A stretch of DNA of 64,000 bases from Shewanella eurypsychrophilus (GCF_007004545.3 NZ_CP045503.2:1272501-1336500); one strand, 5' to 3'; positions 27,897 to 37,333 are shown, counted from the stretch's first letter. Translations and numbers: made by a program. Notes: a model not told the origin generated them from the sequence alone.

Positions 27897-27953
27897 GTTA
27901 CTTAGCAGCCATTTTAGCCATTATTCATCAAGGGGCGCTCAACAGCAGCTAGC
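27897..27953 (-). repeat. Decayed duplicate of the hemL 3' end
   Basis: GTTACTTAGCAGCCATnTTAGC at 27897 repeats the hemL stop region at 27981. TCAACAGCAGCTAGC (27939-27953) repeats hemL 28013-28027. Offsets of 84 and 74 bp show a 10-bp length difference between them, and the middle is diverged. It also contains TTATTCATCAAGGG, which recurs at 27780-27793. This is the relic of a local tandem duplication. Confidence 0.65.
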
Positions 27954-27981
27954 ACCCTTTCAACTAGTAACTAGTTACTAG

Positions 27982-29271
27982 TTACTTAGCAGCCATCTTA
28001 GCAAACACACGATCAACAGCAGCTAGCGTCTCTTCTAGCTCTTTCTCACCATGGGCCATAGATAGGAACCCTGCTTCGTACGCGCTTGGAGCAAGGTAGA
28101 TACCTTCATCAAGCATGCCGTGATAGAAGATTGGGAATTTGTCAGCATCACATTTTGTGACTTGCTCAAACGTGGTGACTTTCTCTTCTTCGGTGAAGAA
28201 AAATCCAAACATACCGCCAACATAGTTGATAGCCATTGGAATGCCATGCTTATTCGCAGCGGCCTTAAAGCCTTCTGCGATACGCTTAGTCTTTGCCGCT
28301 AGCTCTTCATAGACGCCGTCTTCACAAAGTGCGTTCAGTTGAGCAAGACCTGCAGACATTGCGATAGGGTTACCTGATAGCGTACCCGCTTGATATACAG
28401 GACCTGTAGGTGCGATAAACTGCATCACATCTTTGCGACCACCGAATGCGCCTACTGGCATACCGCCACCGATCACCTTACCAAGCGTCGTTAAGTCAGG
28501 TGTCACGCCATAGTGACCCTGAGCACCGCCTTTAGAGACGCGGAAACCTGTCATCACTTCATCGATAATCATCAATGCACCGTACTGATCACAGATTGCA
28601 CGAAGGCCTTGCAAGAAACCATCTACTGGAGGAATACAGTTCATGTTACCGGCAACAGGCTCAAGGATGATACAAGAGATCTCTTCAGGGTACTGCTCGA
28701 ACAACGCCTTGACTGATTCCAGTTCGTTGTATGTTGCAGTTAGAGTGTGCTTAGCAAAATCTTCTGGAATACCTGGAGAGCTTGGCTGGCCTAAAGTTAG
28801 CGCACCTGAACCAGCTTTTACTAGTAGGCAGTCAGCGTGGCCGTGGTAGCAGCCTTCAAATTTCAAAATTTTGTCACGATTAGTAAAACCACGTGCCAGA
28901 CGAATTGCACTCATGGTCGCTTCAGTACCTGAGCTCACCATGCGGACCTGTTCCATTGAAGGAACCATCTCGATGACTTTTTCTGCCATCGTGACTTCAA
29001 GTTCTGTTGGCGCACCGAAAGATAGGCCATTTTCCACAGCTGCAAGTACTGCTTCGCGGATTTTTGGGTGGTTATGACCTAAGATCATCGGTCCCCAAGA
29101 ACCTACATAATCGATATAGGCTTTACCGTCAGCGTCATAGATGTATGCACCATCGGCTTTTTCGATAAAACGAGGTGAACCACCAACGCCATTGAAAGCA
29201 CGTACTGGTGAGTTCACACCACCTGGGATGGTTTTCTTTGCCTGTTCAAAAAGAGTGTCGGAACGGGTCAT
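27982..29271 (-). CDS. hemL: Glutamate-1-semialdehyde 2,1-aminomutase
   Basis: PLP enzyme making 5-aminolevulinate for tetrapyrrole synthesis by the C5 route. Key features are [12 protein letters not shown] at the N-terminus, [26 protein letters not shown], the [11 protein letters not shown] region and the PLP-binding Lys265 in [19 protein letters not shown] at 29277 opens the frame, but the ATG at 29271 has AAGGA six bases upstream and gives 429 residues. It supplies heme for the many cytochromes of such an organism. Confidence 0.97.
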   Translation of the reverse strand: MTRSDTLFEQAKKTIPGGVNSPVRAFNGVGGSPRFIEKADGAYIYDADGKAYIDYVGSWGPMILGHNHPKIREAVLAAVENGLSFGAPTELEVTMAEKVIEMVPSMEQVRMVSSGTEATMSAIRLARGFTNRDKILKFEGCYHGHADCLLVKAGSGALTLGQPSSPGIPEDFAKHTLTATYNELESVKALFEQYPEEISCIILEPVAGNMNCIPPVDGFLQGLRAICDQYGALMIIDEVMTGFRVSKGGAQGHYGVTPDLTTLGKVIGGGMPVGAFGGRKDVMQFIAPTGPVYQAGTLSGNPIAMSAGLAQLNALCEDGVYEELAAKTKRIAEGFKAAANKHGIPMAINYVGGMFGFFFTEEEKVTTFEQVTKCDADKFPIFYHGMLDEGIYLAPSAYEAGFLSMAHGEKELEETLAAVDRVFAKMAAK

Positions 29272-29451
29272 TATCAATCCTTAAAGTCAGTCGCCTGATT
29301 AAAATTGGCTTGTTGTGAATACTAATTTACAGCCATTGTTTAACTTATTGGCTTCTTTCCTGTGAAGAAAAAAGCGCTGAATAATTCGTGTCAGCTAGAG
29401 TATATCAGCCTGATCTTAATTGCTTTCAAGTTGATCTGTTATTGTGATCTT

Positions 29452-29465
29452 ATACCGATTGGTAT
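29452..29465. repeat. Short palindrome ATACC-N4-GGTAT
   Basis: Second copy of the 14-bp palindrome seen at 1144-1157, in the 450-bp gap upstream of hemL. Apart from this and the terminator at 29639, I see no gene or site in 29272-29722. Confidence 0.5.
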
Positions 29466-29638
29466 CAAGTTCAGAGTTTCAACACCACTGACTCCATATC
29501 GTCAGCTTTTATTGCCAATTTGTGTTGGCGATTTGACGAGTATTGTCTGTTTCAAAAGCGCTAAAATATCTAGAATAACAAAGGCAGCAATATAGCAGAT
29601 ACGCGATGCTAGTGGAATATGGGATTCTGTGTGGGATA

Positions 29639-29666
29639 AAAAGTCTGCCCAGGGTGAACTGGGCAG
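29639..29666 (-). terminator. Terminator of the sulfite dehydrogenase/cytochrome operon
   Basis: An 8-bp stem (CTGCCCAG / CTGGGCAG) is followed on the minus strand by ACTTTTTATC, about 60 bases past the last cytochrome gene. Confidence 0.82.
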
Positions 29667-29722
29667 CAAGGTGATATGCGGCTGCTTGTGGATAGGGCCG
29701 CCTATCAAATTTTATAGCTTGA

Positions 29723-30124
29723 TTACTTTATATTTACTGGGGTTTGCAGTGAGTAATAGTAAGCCACATCTTTCATTTCAGCTTCTGAAAGCATGCCAGC
29801 TTGTGCCTGCATTAAAGGGTTAACTCGATCACCACGTTTGAACTCAACAAGCTGCTTGAATAAGTAAGCGGATTTTTGACCTTTTAAGTTTGGATAAGTC
29901 GACATTATTTTTAACATGGCTTCACCATGGCACGCTATACAGCGTTGGTTTGCTAACGCTTCACCGCTCGCTAAGTCTGCTTGATGCTCAAGCACTTTAG
30001 TATCAAGTTTAAGTTCTGATACAGCCTGTGTAGCGTTAAATATGTCATTGTCTTGTGACGTACTAGCTAACGTAGCAGCAGAAAACAGTAAACTAGCTAA
30101 TAGCAATATTGAATTTTTCATCAT
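29723..30124 (-). CDS. Periplasmic monoheme cytochrome c (class I type)
   Basis: Small electron carrier with a signal peptide (about residues 1-20 after the chosen start) and one heme motif, CIACH. PNLKGQKSAYLFKQLVEFK and a distal Met (PLMQAQAGM) are typical of class I cytochromes and of the cytochromes that serve Mo enzymes. The frame opens with a GTG at 30133 and has several in-frame Met codons; AAGG is best spaced for the ATG at 30124. It is the last gene of the four-gene operon. It resembles the cytochrome at 31741, so the operon carries two related carriers. Confidence 0.85.
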   Translation of the reverse strand: MMKNSILLLASLLFSAATLASTSQDNDIFNATQAVSELKLDTKVLEHQADLASGEALANQRCIACHGEAMLKIMSTYPNLKGQKSAYLFKQLVEFKRGDRVNPLMQAQAGMLSEAEMKDVAYYYSLQTPVNIK

Positions 30125-30134
30125 TGTCATCACC

Positions 30135-30512
30135 TTATAGCTCCTGCTTTACTGGCATAGGGGGCATCTGAGATTCCTCTAATGGCTTACGCCTGAAGAT
30201 GCTCATATCTATGCCTTTTTCGTCGTAATAGGTCGAGAGATAGTCAAGCACCGGATCCCATGTTTCATTGAGATCCCACAAACCTTGGGTGTCTACCATC
30301 CACTGTATGGTGTCACGCCATACTTCACGGTTACCCGGGTTTTGTGGAATGATATGACTGGTATGACAGGCGTTACATTGCGCTTTTACCATCTCCCAGC
30401 CAGGGGCCATGATTAGGCCTGTCACTTCGTCAATCGGATATTGTTCAGCGGCGCTAACGGGCGATAAAGCACCAGTTAACGCGAAAGTAACTGCTATTAG
30501 TCGTTTTTTCAT
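30135..30512 (-). CDS. SorB-like monoheme cytochrome c subunit
   Basis: A 125-residue periplasmic cytochrome with a signal peptide (1-21, ending SAA) and a single CNACH motif in an EMVKAQCNACHTSHIIPQ context. The later WRDTIQWMVDTQGLW region is like the SorB subunit of sulfite:cytochrome c oxidoreductase. Its ATG overlaps the stop of the Mo-subunit gene by one base, so the two proteins are probably made in a fixed ratio and form a complex. The symbol sorB is withheld because the substrate is not proven. Confidence 0.82.
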   Translation of the reverse strand: MKKRLIAVTFALTGALSPVSAAEQYPIDEVTGLIMAPGWEMVKAQCNACHTSHIIPQNPGNREVWRDTIQWMVDTQGLWDLNETWDPVLDYLSTYYDEKGIDMSIFRRKPLEESQMPPMPVKQEL

Positions 30513-31738
30513 TACACGACCCTTACAGCGACTCTATGACAGCCGTTGAATAAGTAACCTTTAGGGTTCCACTGTGGTTGAACCATAGGTTGAGTATCAC
30601 CTTTGGTATCAGTGGCTCTAGCCCAAATTTCGTAGTAACCCGTTTGTGGCAGTTTTACATTGATTTTCCACTGCTGCCAAGCCATAGGGTTTACAGGTTT
30701 AGTCAGAGAAGCTGTCTGCCAAGTCGTACCGTAATCGTAACTGACTTCAACTTTGGCTACGTCTCGAGTACCGGCCCAAGCATGGCCGCTGACTTCCAGT
30801 GACTGACCTAATGTGAGCTCACCGCCAGTCTGAGGGGCTGTAATAAGTGATTTAACAATCATCTCTTCGATGATCTTAAAGTCTTTATTATCGACCTTCT
30901 CACCTGGTGCAACTGGATTCTTTGGTACTTGATAGGCAGGTGCGCCCATCTTCTTACCATCGTGAACACGGTCGCGAACTCCCATTCCGGTAGCACATTT
31001 CTGAGACACTGAACCTGGGCGTCCACCAAAAACAATGCGCAGGGGATAGCCATGCATAAATGGAATGTTTTCGCCGTTCATGCCCCAGGCAATCATGGCA
31101 TTTTCACTCATCGCAGCTTCAATCGGCACGCCGCGTGAAATCGCTGCACCTTTACCACTAATGTGCTTATCGGCGCCGTAATGAGCTGTATATACCGCAT
31201 CACTCTTGACACCACAGTCGGCCAGTACATCTTTGACTAGCACCCCTGTCCATTCGGCACAGAAAACAGCAGAGTTACTCCACTGGTTACCTTTGGCGTT
31301 AGGGTAGAAGTTTTCGCGGCTGTTACCACCACACTCAAGCACTAGCTGTTGAGTGTGAGTCTTAAATTTCTTTTTGAGCTCGGCGATGGTGTAAGTCTTA
31401 GGGGTTTCAATTGATTCGCCATCGACGGTAAATTCCCAAGTATCAGGGTCGATGCTTTCAAAGTCTGGCATCTGGCCATTCCAGCGGATAAAGGCAATAT
31501 CGGCAGGTGTTTTTGCAGGAGCAAGCAAGTGTTCTGCAGGCATGGCATTTAATGGACTGGTATTAAGAACATTAAAGTGTGATGGAATATCTTCAGCTTT
31601 TGACCAAGTCACTGCCGACACATCGAGGGGAGCCATACCGGCGGGACGATTTTGAGCAAATGCCCAATTAAGAGGAAGCATTGCAGTGACAGATGTTGCT
31701 ACCGCGCCTTTTAAAAATTTACGTCTATCGATAGTCAT
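30512..31738 (-). CDS. SorA/SoxC-like molybdopterin sulfite dehydrogenase catalytic subunit
   Basis: A 408-residue enzyme of the sulfite oxidase family. The N-terminus RRKFLKG is a twin-arginine signal, so folded Mo protein is exported. The oxidoreductase Mo domain holds the Mo-ligating Cys136 in LVLECGGNSRENF, and RIVFGGRPGSVSQKC is a substrate/cofactor region. The C-terminal dimerisation domain (about 290-408) has an Ig-like fold. It is flanked by cytochromes, as in SorAB. Substrate could be sulfite or a related oxyanion or sulfoxide; SoxC is less likely because no other sox genes are present. The operon has an FNR-type site upstream. Confidence 0.88.
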   Translation of the reverse strand: MTIDRRKFLKGAVATSVTAMLPLNWAFAQNRPAGMAPLDVSAVTWSKAEDIPSHFNVLNTSPLNAMPAEHLLAPAKTPADIAFIRWNGQMPDFESIDPDTWEFTVDGESIETPKTYTIAELKKKFKTHTQQLVLECGGNSRENFYPNAKGNQWSNSAVFCAEWTGVLVKDVLADCGVKSDAVYTAHYGADKHISGKGAAISRGVPIEAAMSENAMIAWGMNGENIPFMHGYPLRIVFGGRPGSVSQKCATGMGVRDRVHDGKKMGAPAYQVPKNPVAPGEKVDNKDFKIIEEMIVKSLITAPQTGGELTLGQSLEVSGHAWAGTRDVAKVEVSYDYGTTWQTASLTKPVNPMAWQQWKINVKLPQTGYYEIWARATDTKGDTQPMVQPQWNPKGYLFNGCHRVAVRVV

Positions 31739-31740
31739 TA

Positions 31741-32073
31741 TTATTTTTCCTCACCCTTGCTGAAATAGGTTGCCATTAATTCTATCTGCTCTGTGGTAAG
31801 CAGTTTTGCGACCTTGGTCATGGTCTTGTCTTGGCGTTGACCCGTTTTGAATTGTTGTAATTGTTGAACCAAGTATTGCTGGTTTTGCCATTTAAGATTC
31901 GGGATGGAGCTAAATTGACTACTCCCGTCACTGCCATGACATGCTTGACACATTGCCAAGAGTCTTGCGTCATTATCTGCAGCAAGTGCAGAATTGACTA
32001 AGACACATGGTAAAAGAAGTGCGAAGCTAAGCTGTCTTATTCTTTTTAGTTTATTACCCATATACACACCCAT
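31741..32073 (-). CDS. Periplasmic monoheme cytochrome c (class I type)
   Basis: First gene of the operon. It encodes about 110 residues with a signal peptide ending in SALA and a heme motif CQACH (MCQACHGSDGSSQF). PNLKWQNQQYLVQQLQQFK and a distal Met (KTMTKVAK) follow. AGGA is best spaced for ATG 32073; ATGs at 32076 and 32061 are alternatives. The gene ends two bases before the Mo-subunit gene. It is a likely electron acceptor passing electrons on to the respiratory chain. Confidence 0.84.
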   Translation of the reverse strand: MGVYMGNKLKRIRQLSFALLLPCVLVNSALAADNDARLLAMCQACHGSDGSSQFSSIPNLKWQNQQYLVQQLQQFKTGQRQDKTMTKVAKLLTTEQIELMATYFSKGEEK

Positions 32074-32185
32074 CATTGTCCTAAACTTTGAACTTCCAAC
32101 TAGGAAACTAAATTCAAATTGTTAGGTTGAAAGCTGGCAAATTCCTTTTCTACATCTACAGATGAGCAAAAGAGATTGCGCTTGC

Positions 32186-32199
32186 TTGATCGAGATCAA
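32186..32199. promoter_or_regulatory. Perfect FNR/EtrA box (TTGAT-N4-ATCAA)
   Basis: The consensus palindrome with spacer CGAG is centred about 120 bases upstream of the first cytochrome gene of the operon transcribed leftward. EtrA is the Shewanella FNR homologue. It suggests control of the sulfite dehydrogenase operon by anaerobic growth; whether activation or repression depends on the unmapped start site. Nothing else was seen in 32074-32449. Confidence 0.65.
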
Positions 32200-32449
32200 A
32201 GTTATTAGTGAAACTTTGCTATAGGCGACGAAGTTACCGCTAAATGAGATGGAAGGCATGTAAAAAGTTATAAAAAGTTATAAAACATCTATAAAGACAA
32301 TGCCTTAATGTTTAAATATGAGTTGAATATCAGTAGGTGGCCAAAAATGAGGCATTTTTAGAAGGGGGATTAAGCGTTACTGCTTGCCTAAATGGATGGC
32401 TACAAAAGGCTACAAATTAGTCTCGTTGATGTTTGTATCTTAAAAGGCG

Positions 32450-33298
32450 TTATTGAGAGTAGCCTAAATATTTTCTTCTAAGCTTAGATAACTCGTCCCG
32501 TTCGATAATTTTTTCATAGCTAGATTTGAGTCTTTGTGGTGAAAATTTATGCAAACTTTTATTAGAAATCTGCACCCAAGGTGTTCTTTGGGATACCACG
32601 AACGGCTCACCAAACAGGTTGATATCTTCATTAAGCTGAAGTGCTGCACTAAGAATCGCATCCATGGGACCAATGACTGCATCGACATGGCCCGCCATTA
32701 ACATCTTTACTGCCTGGATGAAGTCGAATGTCTCGAAGCGATAAATTGCAGGATCGTTGTCTATGACATCACTAAACTTAGCGCCTCTTAAGTAAGCCAG
32801 CTTCTTGCCTTTGAGGTTATCGAAAGAGCTAAAACTTGTGCCATGCAAGCCAATGACAACATTTTTTAAACTTGGCAGCGGCGCAATGTAAGTGACGTAG
32901 TCTTCAAGTTCTTTGTACTTGTACATGATAGTCATGTCGGTTTGTCCGGACTTAAGTTCAAGCATAATCCTGGCATAAGGGTATATTTCATTATGTGGCA
33001 GGTAGCCTGATTCTTCTGCCAGAAGGTTGGCCATATCGTAATAGATACCACTAGGGATATATTCAGATGAGGCACTGGGGCTGATTTTTGTCTTTATGCC
33101 ATAGGGTAAAATTTCTATGGTACGGATCTCTATGATGGGAGAGCTTGTAGTCATTGGCTCTGCTTGCACGAAAGGGAGTGTTAAGCTGGGAAAAATAAAC
33201 ACTAAGCAGCAAAGCCATGTATTGCTTGCAAAGACAGATGAAAAGCTAAAGTCGTGGCTTATGTTTGCTCGTTTCAAGTTATACCGTCTTAGGTTCAT
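32450..33298 (-). CDS. Periplasmic solute-binding protein, family 3 (SBP_bac_3)
   Basis: A 282-residue protein. A hydrophobic segment (about 27-46, ending VQA) is a signal peptide preceded by an unusually long basic N-terminus, so the true start may be further in; no good Shine-Dalgarno precedes 33298. The mature part has the bilobal SBP_3 pattern: PSGIYYDMANLLAEESGY, MLELKSGQTDMTIMYKYKE, FDNLKGKKLAYLRG and the C-terminal IERDELSKLRRKYLG. No ABC permease is adjacent, so it may be an orphan receptor for amino-acid-like solutes or a sensor-type protein. Confidence 0.8.
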   Translation of the reverse strand: MNLRRYNLKRANISHDFSFSSVFASNTWLCCLVFIFPSLTLPFVQAEPMTTSSPIIEIRTIEILPYGIKTKISPSASSEYIPSGIYYDMANLLAEESGYLPHNEIYPYARIMLELKSGQTDMTIMYKYKELEDYVTYIAPLPSLKNVVIGLHGTSFSSFDNLKGKKLAYLRGAKFSDVIDNDPAIYRFETFDFIQAVKMLMAGHVDAVIGPMDAILSAALQLNEDINLFGEPFVVSQRTPWVQISNKSLHKFSPQRLKSSYEKIIERDELSKLRRKYLGYSQ

Positions 33299-33459
33299 TT
33301 ATTCTTATTATGGGCTACTTTACAGAAAAGAAATGGAGTTATCGAATTCAAGTCGCTTATTATTGTTTGTAAATATTATCTTGATAGCCAGTATTCACCC
33401 TAGTTCAGAGCATTTATAGTGAGTCGGTGATAACGATAACAGGCATTGTGTGTTTAGCG

Positions 33460-35169
33460 TCAAATCTGGCCTGAATTTATCTCTTTCTGCAGAACTCCCC
33501 AGCTGATCACACCGATAACCTTGTCTTGCTTGCCCTGGTATATATAGACCTCCCCGCGCCTATGACGTGATAGGATTTGATAGACTTCATTGAGTGTGGC
33601 CGTATCTGGTAGGCCTTGCATGGGGTGTCTGGTTAATGTACTCACATCATCGCTAACTTGAAGCTCGAGTTGTAACATTTGAATATCACCTAGGGCATCT
33701 CTTGCCAGTACAGAACGACCTTCGGCACGTTTTAATACCTCAAGTAATAGGTCATCATTGTCTCTGACAATCACAAAGCGTCTGTCCATTATGGCGCGTA
33801 CACCCGTTTTCATCAGGCCCAGTTTCACTGGTGAGACCTTATAGTCCAGTCCCATAATCTCCAGTTGTTTATAAAATAGTGACTTAGAATTGAAACCCTG
33901 ATGTGCGACTAAAAACGCAGGAATACTGACAAACATAGCGGGTAAGATCATTGAGGCATTATTGGTGAGTTCCAGCAGTGCGATTAAGGCTGCTAGTGGT
34001 GCACCTAGACACACTCCCATCATAGCCGTCATACCTATGATGGTATATAGGCCAATATAAGGCGCAATCGAGGGGAAAAGCGTCGCGCTGATTATCGCGA
34101 GTATCGCACCAAGCAGTGCACCAATACCAAATAGTGGACCAATAATACCGCCTGGTATACCAAGTCCCAAGGCGGCAATGGTCGCGATAATCTTTCCAAT
34201 TAAAAGTGCAAATAGAAAAAGTAAACCTGGGTTTTCACTAATCGCATGCTCGATAGCAAGGTCGCCACTGCCTAGAGCCTCTGGGAGAAAAACACCAACG
34301 ATGGTCGTGACGACTCCAGCCAACAATAATCTGTAAGCTAAGGGCCAATTTTGGCCTTTAGCTGTGACTTTCAACAATGATAAATTGAACAGAGCAGCAA
34401 CACAGCCAATCACTATCCCGGTGATTGCGAGGATTGGGTACTGGGATAAAGGAATGTGTATAATGTTTATTTGATCGTATTCGTGAATGTTACCAAAGAA
34501 GATTTGGCTAGATACTGCACCACAGATGGCAGATATCATGATCGGGAAAAAATAGTGCAGTTTATACTCTCGCAAGATCACTTCAAAAACGAAAAATATT
34601 GCGGCTAGGGGGGCATTAAATGTTGCAGCAATTCCCGCTGCAATTCCACTCGCGCACATGATACGCACGCTATTATCTGGAAGGTTAAATTTTTCTGCCA
34701 TCACACTGGCACTCACAGCGCCTAAATGTATGGCAGGCCCTTCACGGCCGACAGAAAAGTTGCTTGCTAACGCAAAAAGAGCTTGAAAGAATTGACCGGG
34801 AGCCGACTGAAGTGGCATTTTACCATAGTGAAGCTTTACCCTGTGTAATACATAAGCAATTCCCATGCGTTTATAACGTTTCGAGCCTAGTCTAGCTACA
34901 AGCCAGATTAAAACTGCACCGAGTAAAGGTAAAAGCACTCGCCAGTCGTCAACAATCTCAGTAAAATCGAGCTCGCTGGTTTGAGTATAATTATTCAACC
35001 AGAGAAGTAAGAGTCTGAAGAGAATAATGACGCCCGAGGCAATTAGAGCGAACAATAGTGCCAATAAGCACAATTGCAGACTGAGCTTGGGTTGGGATAG
35101 CTTATCTTGTAGATCTGTTCTCAGGTACATCTGGCATCGCGCATAGATTGATTTTATTTTGTTTTGCAC
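33460..35169 (-). CDS. ClC-family chloride channel/transporter with C-terminal CBS domains
   Basis: A 569-residue membrane protein. ClC selectivity-filter segments are present: GREGPAIHLGAVSAS (helix-F loop), GSGDLAIEHA, and LGIPGGIIGPLFGIGALLG. Some 130 C-terminal residues form a CBS pair (ARDALGDIQMLQLELQVSDD and later VIGVISWGVLQKE) that probably binds nucleotide. The GTG at 35169 is supported by AGGAAGG five bases upstream. Whether it is a channel or a Cl-/H+ exchanger (gating/proton glutamates) needs alignment; the Glu in GREGP is present. Confidence 0.92.
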   Translation of the reverse strand: MQNKIKSIYARCQMYLRTDLQDKLSQPKLSLQLCLLALLFALIASGVIILFRLLLLWLNNYTQTSELDFTEIVDDWRVLLPLLGAVLIWLVARLGSKRYKRMGIAYVLHRVKLHYGKMPLQSAPGQFFQALFALASNFSVGREGPAIHLGAVSASVMAEKFNLPDNSVRIMCASGIAAGIAATFNAPLAAIFFVFEVILREYKLHYFFPIMISAICGAVSSQIFFGNIHEYDQINIIHIPLSQYPILAITGIVIGCVAALFNLSLLKVTAKGQNWPLAYRLLLAGVVTTIVGVFLPEALGSGDLAIEHAISENPGLLFLFALLIGKIIATIAALGLGIPGGIIGPLFGIGALLGAILAIISATLFPSIAPYIGLYTIIGMTAMMGVCLGAPLAALIALLELTNNASMILPAMFVSIPAFLVAHQGFNSKSLFYKQLEIMGLDYKVSPVKLGLMKTGVRAIMDRRFVIVRDNDDLLLEVLKRAEGRSVLARDALGDIQMLQLELQVSDDVSTLTRHPMQGLPDTATLNEVYQILSRHRRGEVYIYQGKQDKVIGVISWGVLQKEINSGQI

Positions 35170-35254
35170 CGGAGCCTTCCTGGTATTCCATTGCCTGCCA
35201 TCATTCGGCGGTGAGGCTAATTTACACAGTAATGATTTAAGAGGTTGTTAGTTA

Positions 35255-36139
35255 ATGGCAAATTATCATCGTTGGATTGATCGCATGCAAGTGCTTGAAC
35301 GACAAATCCGGCCATCAAGTGTTTATTTATTGCTACTTGTTGTCGTGGCTTTTGTTTTAGGCCTAGTCAGCTACAGCGTATGGAATGAACAAAATCCCCC
35401 GACAGTAAACAATAACACACAAGTGTTAGATAAATTGACTCAACAGCTTAATATTCAGACTCAAACATTGGCATCTAGAAATTTAGAGCTGGCACTCGCG
35501 ATAGAAACAAATAGTAAGATGCAGACGCTGTTTTCTGAGCAGAATGTAAAAGAGAAGAAGCTTGTAAAAGAGTTAGCATTTTATCGCAGTATCATGGCGC
35601 CAGAAACGATTGCCGATGGTGTCGCTATTCATGGGCTTGAATTATCGCCAAGTTTATTAGCTAATAAATATCGCCTCAAACTTATCCTGACTCAACTTCA
35701 GAAACGTAAACAGTCGTTAAAAGGACGTGCTGAATTGACTTTCATTGGAGTGCAAGACGGCGAAGCGGTTAATTTTAGCCTTAGTCAGCTGACAGATATC
35801 AAACAGTTAGATTTTAAATTTAGGTATTTTCAGGTGTTAGAAACAGAGATCACCTTGCCTGACAACTTTATATTTTCACACGTAATTGCAAAAGTCATCG
35901 TCCCCTCTAGTCGCTGGACTAAAGGCTCACAGATTGAAATAGAATTCTCTGCCGATGAATTATTGCCAGTAATTAGCGAGTCTAGCGTCGAGCCTAAGCC
36001 TGTTCCTTCCACTAAGCTTAGTGCTGAAATAGCCCCCGTTGATGTTACGCACAATGGCATGCAGCCAGAAACGGTGGTTGAAAGTGAAGCACCTAAGCTA
36101 GGTGATGAAGGTAGCAAAATAGATAAGCCTGTTCGGTGA
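35255..36139 (+). CDS. DUF6776-type single-span membrane protein
   Basis: A 294-residue protein with one membrane helix (about 24-42), a coiled coil of about 60 residues (about 53-110, rich in Gln, Leu and Glu), and a compact beta-rich periplasmic domain (about 115-235). A low-complexity Pro/Ser/Glu tail follows. The arrangement and the phrase FYRSIMAPE match what is known of the uncharacterised DUF6776 group found upstream of erpA in gammaproteobacteria. Function unknown. Confidence 0.72.
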   Translation: MANYHRWIDRMQVLERQIRPSSVYLLLLVVVAFVLGLVSYSVWNEQNPPTVNNNTQVLDKLTQQLNIQTQTLASRNLELALAIETNSKMQTLFSEQNVKEKKLVKELAFYRSIMAPETIADGVAIHGLELSPSLLANKYRLKLILTQLQKRKQSLKGRAELTFIGVQDGEAVNFSLSQLTDIKQLDFKFRYFQVLETEITLPDNFIFSHVIAKVIVPSSRWTKGSQIEIEFSADELLPVISESSVEPKPVPSTKLSAEIAPVDVTHNGMQPETVVESEAPKLGDEGSKIDKPVR

Positions 36140-36256
36140 TAACCCGAGCAGGTGTTATTATACCAATATATAATCGAAATGAGCTTGGGTTATTACTTGA
36201 ACAAAATAGTCAGGTATTGGATAATCCCGCTTAGTAATTAGATGTAGAGGTACTTC

Positions 36257-36631
36257 ATGACTGAACAAACTGCCGAACAAGCGGTAGAGCAAGCTGACGA
36301 TGCTTTGCCTATCCAATTTACCGATGCGGCTGCTTCAAAAGTAAAAACGCTTTTAGATGAAGAAGAAAATGATGCATTGAAGCTGCGAGTCTATGTGACT
36401 GGTGGTGGGTGTTCTGGTTTTCAGTATGGCTTCACTTTCGATGAGAAAGTTAATGAAGGTGACTTCACGGTAGAGAAGCAGGGAGTACAGCTGGTTGTCG
36501 ATCCGATGAGCTTACAATATCTTGTTGGTGGAGAGGTTGACTATACATCTGGATTAGAAGGTTCGCGTTTTTTTGTTAGAAACCCTAACGCAACGACAAC
36601 CTGTGGATGTGGTGCAAGCTTCTCAGTATAA
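36257..36631 (+). CDS. erpA: Iron-sulfur cluster insertion protein ErpA
   Basis: A-type carrier delivering Fe-S clusters to apo-proteins, including isoprenoid enzymes and respiratory dehydrogenases. The three cluster-binding cysteines are C52 ([11 protein letters not shown]), C116 and C118 (TCGCGASF). The 124-residue length, including a short acidic N-terminal extension ([13 protein letters not shown]), fits ErpA rather than IscA/SufA. It is monocistronic by appearance, with a strong terminator 25 bp downstream. Confidence 0.96.
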   Translation: MTEQTAEQAVEQADDALPIQFTDAAASKVKTLLDEEENDALKLRVYVTGGGCSGFQYGFTFDEKVNEGDFTVEKQGVQLVVDPMSLQYLVGGEVDYTSGLEGSRFFVRNPNATTTCGCGASFSV

Positions 36632-36656
36632 GCACTTTGCTGATAAAAATGATTTT

Positions 36657-36689
36657 AAAAAAGCCAGTTGCAATGCAACTGGCTTTTTT
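36657..36689. terminator. Bidirectional terminator after erpA
   Basis: The perfect repeat GCCAGTTG-CAATG-CAACTGGC is flanked by A and T runs and serves erpA and the convergent membrane-protein gene. Confidence 0.92.
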
Positions 36690-36716
36690 ATTTGATATTT
36701 TTTAGCACCTAGCACC

Positions 36717-37292
36717 TTAACTCATGATATTCATATTGATCTTAGTGTTAAAGTAAGCTTTTACCTTAGGCGTAAATGCTATCCAAACTTGTACGATAGC
36801 CAGTAAAATAATAATACCGAAAATGACAAAGTCGGGCACTTTAGCTTGTAGCTCACCGAGCTGAAAAGTTGACGGCTTGCCTACAAGTAAATTATCCGGA
36901 TCGTGCAATAACACGGGCAACATACTGACTAAGGCAAGCTGTAGCACTGTGTAGCCTTGTAGGAAAAACATCGCCGTACGTTGGCGCCCTAGAATAGCAA
37001 CCACCATGATTAAGGTGAGAATACAAAAAAGCTCGCCTTGCTGGGCATAAATACCACTGAATGATGCGATGGCAAAAAATGCACACAAGGCTGCAAGTCT
37101 TTTAGGCAATGGTTGCTTCAATACTTTATTGCTGGCTTGGCTCGCATCAGCTGGTGCACTTTCACTAGCTTGACTGTCACTACTTTGATTTTCACTTTTA
37201 GCATCATTGACGCCATCGCTGCTAGTGACAGTGCTATTAGTGACAGTGCTATTAGTGTCAGTGCTATCAGAACGTGAGGTATTCTTTTCCAA
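36717..37292 (-). CDS. Membrane protein with Ser/Thr-rich N-terminus, unknown function
   Basis: I do not recognise this 191-residue protein. Residues 1-55 are low-complexity (Ser, Thr, Asn, Asp, Ala) and carry a small DNA repeat (GTGACAGTGCTATTAGT-like units near 37220-37270). The rest has four hydrophobic segments (about 66-83, 85-101, 106-128 and 153-172) in a DUF-like small membrane domain. The Ser/Thr-rich part could vary in length between strains. It is encoded 41 bp downstream of the DUF2750 gene and probably in operon with it. Confidence 0.65.
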   Translation of the reverse strand: MEKNTSRSDSTDTNSTVTNSTVTSSDGVNDAKSENQSSDSQASESAPADASQASNKVLKQPLPKRLAALCAFFAIASFSGIYAQQGELFCILTLIMVVAILGRQRTAMFFLQGYTVLQLALVSMLPVLLHDPDNLLVGKPSTFQLGELQAKVPDFVIFGIIILLAIVQVWIAFTPKVKAYFNTKINMNIMS

Positions 37293-37333
37293 GCTTGATC
37301 TCCTGTGGGCGCGAATATGAGCACGAATAGAAA

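Noticed and set aside
33117-33419. 100-codon plus-strand ORF opposite the solute-binding protein
   Set aside because: Antisense to the signal-peptide region of the solute-binding protein; no independent support.
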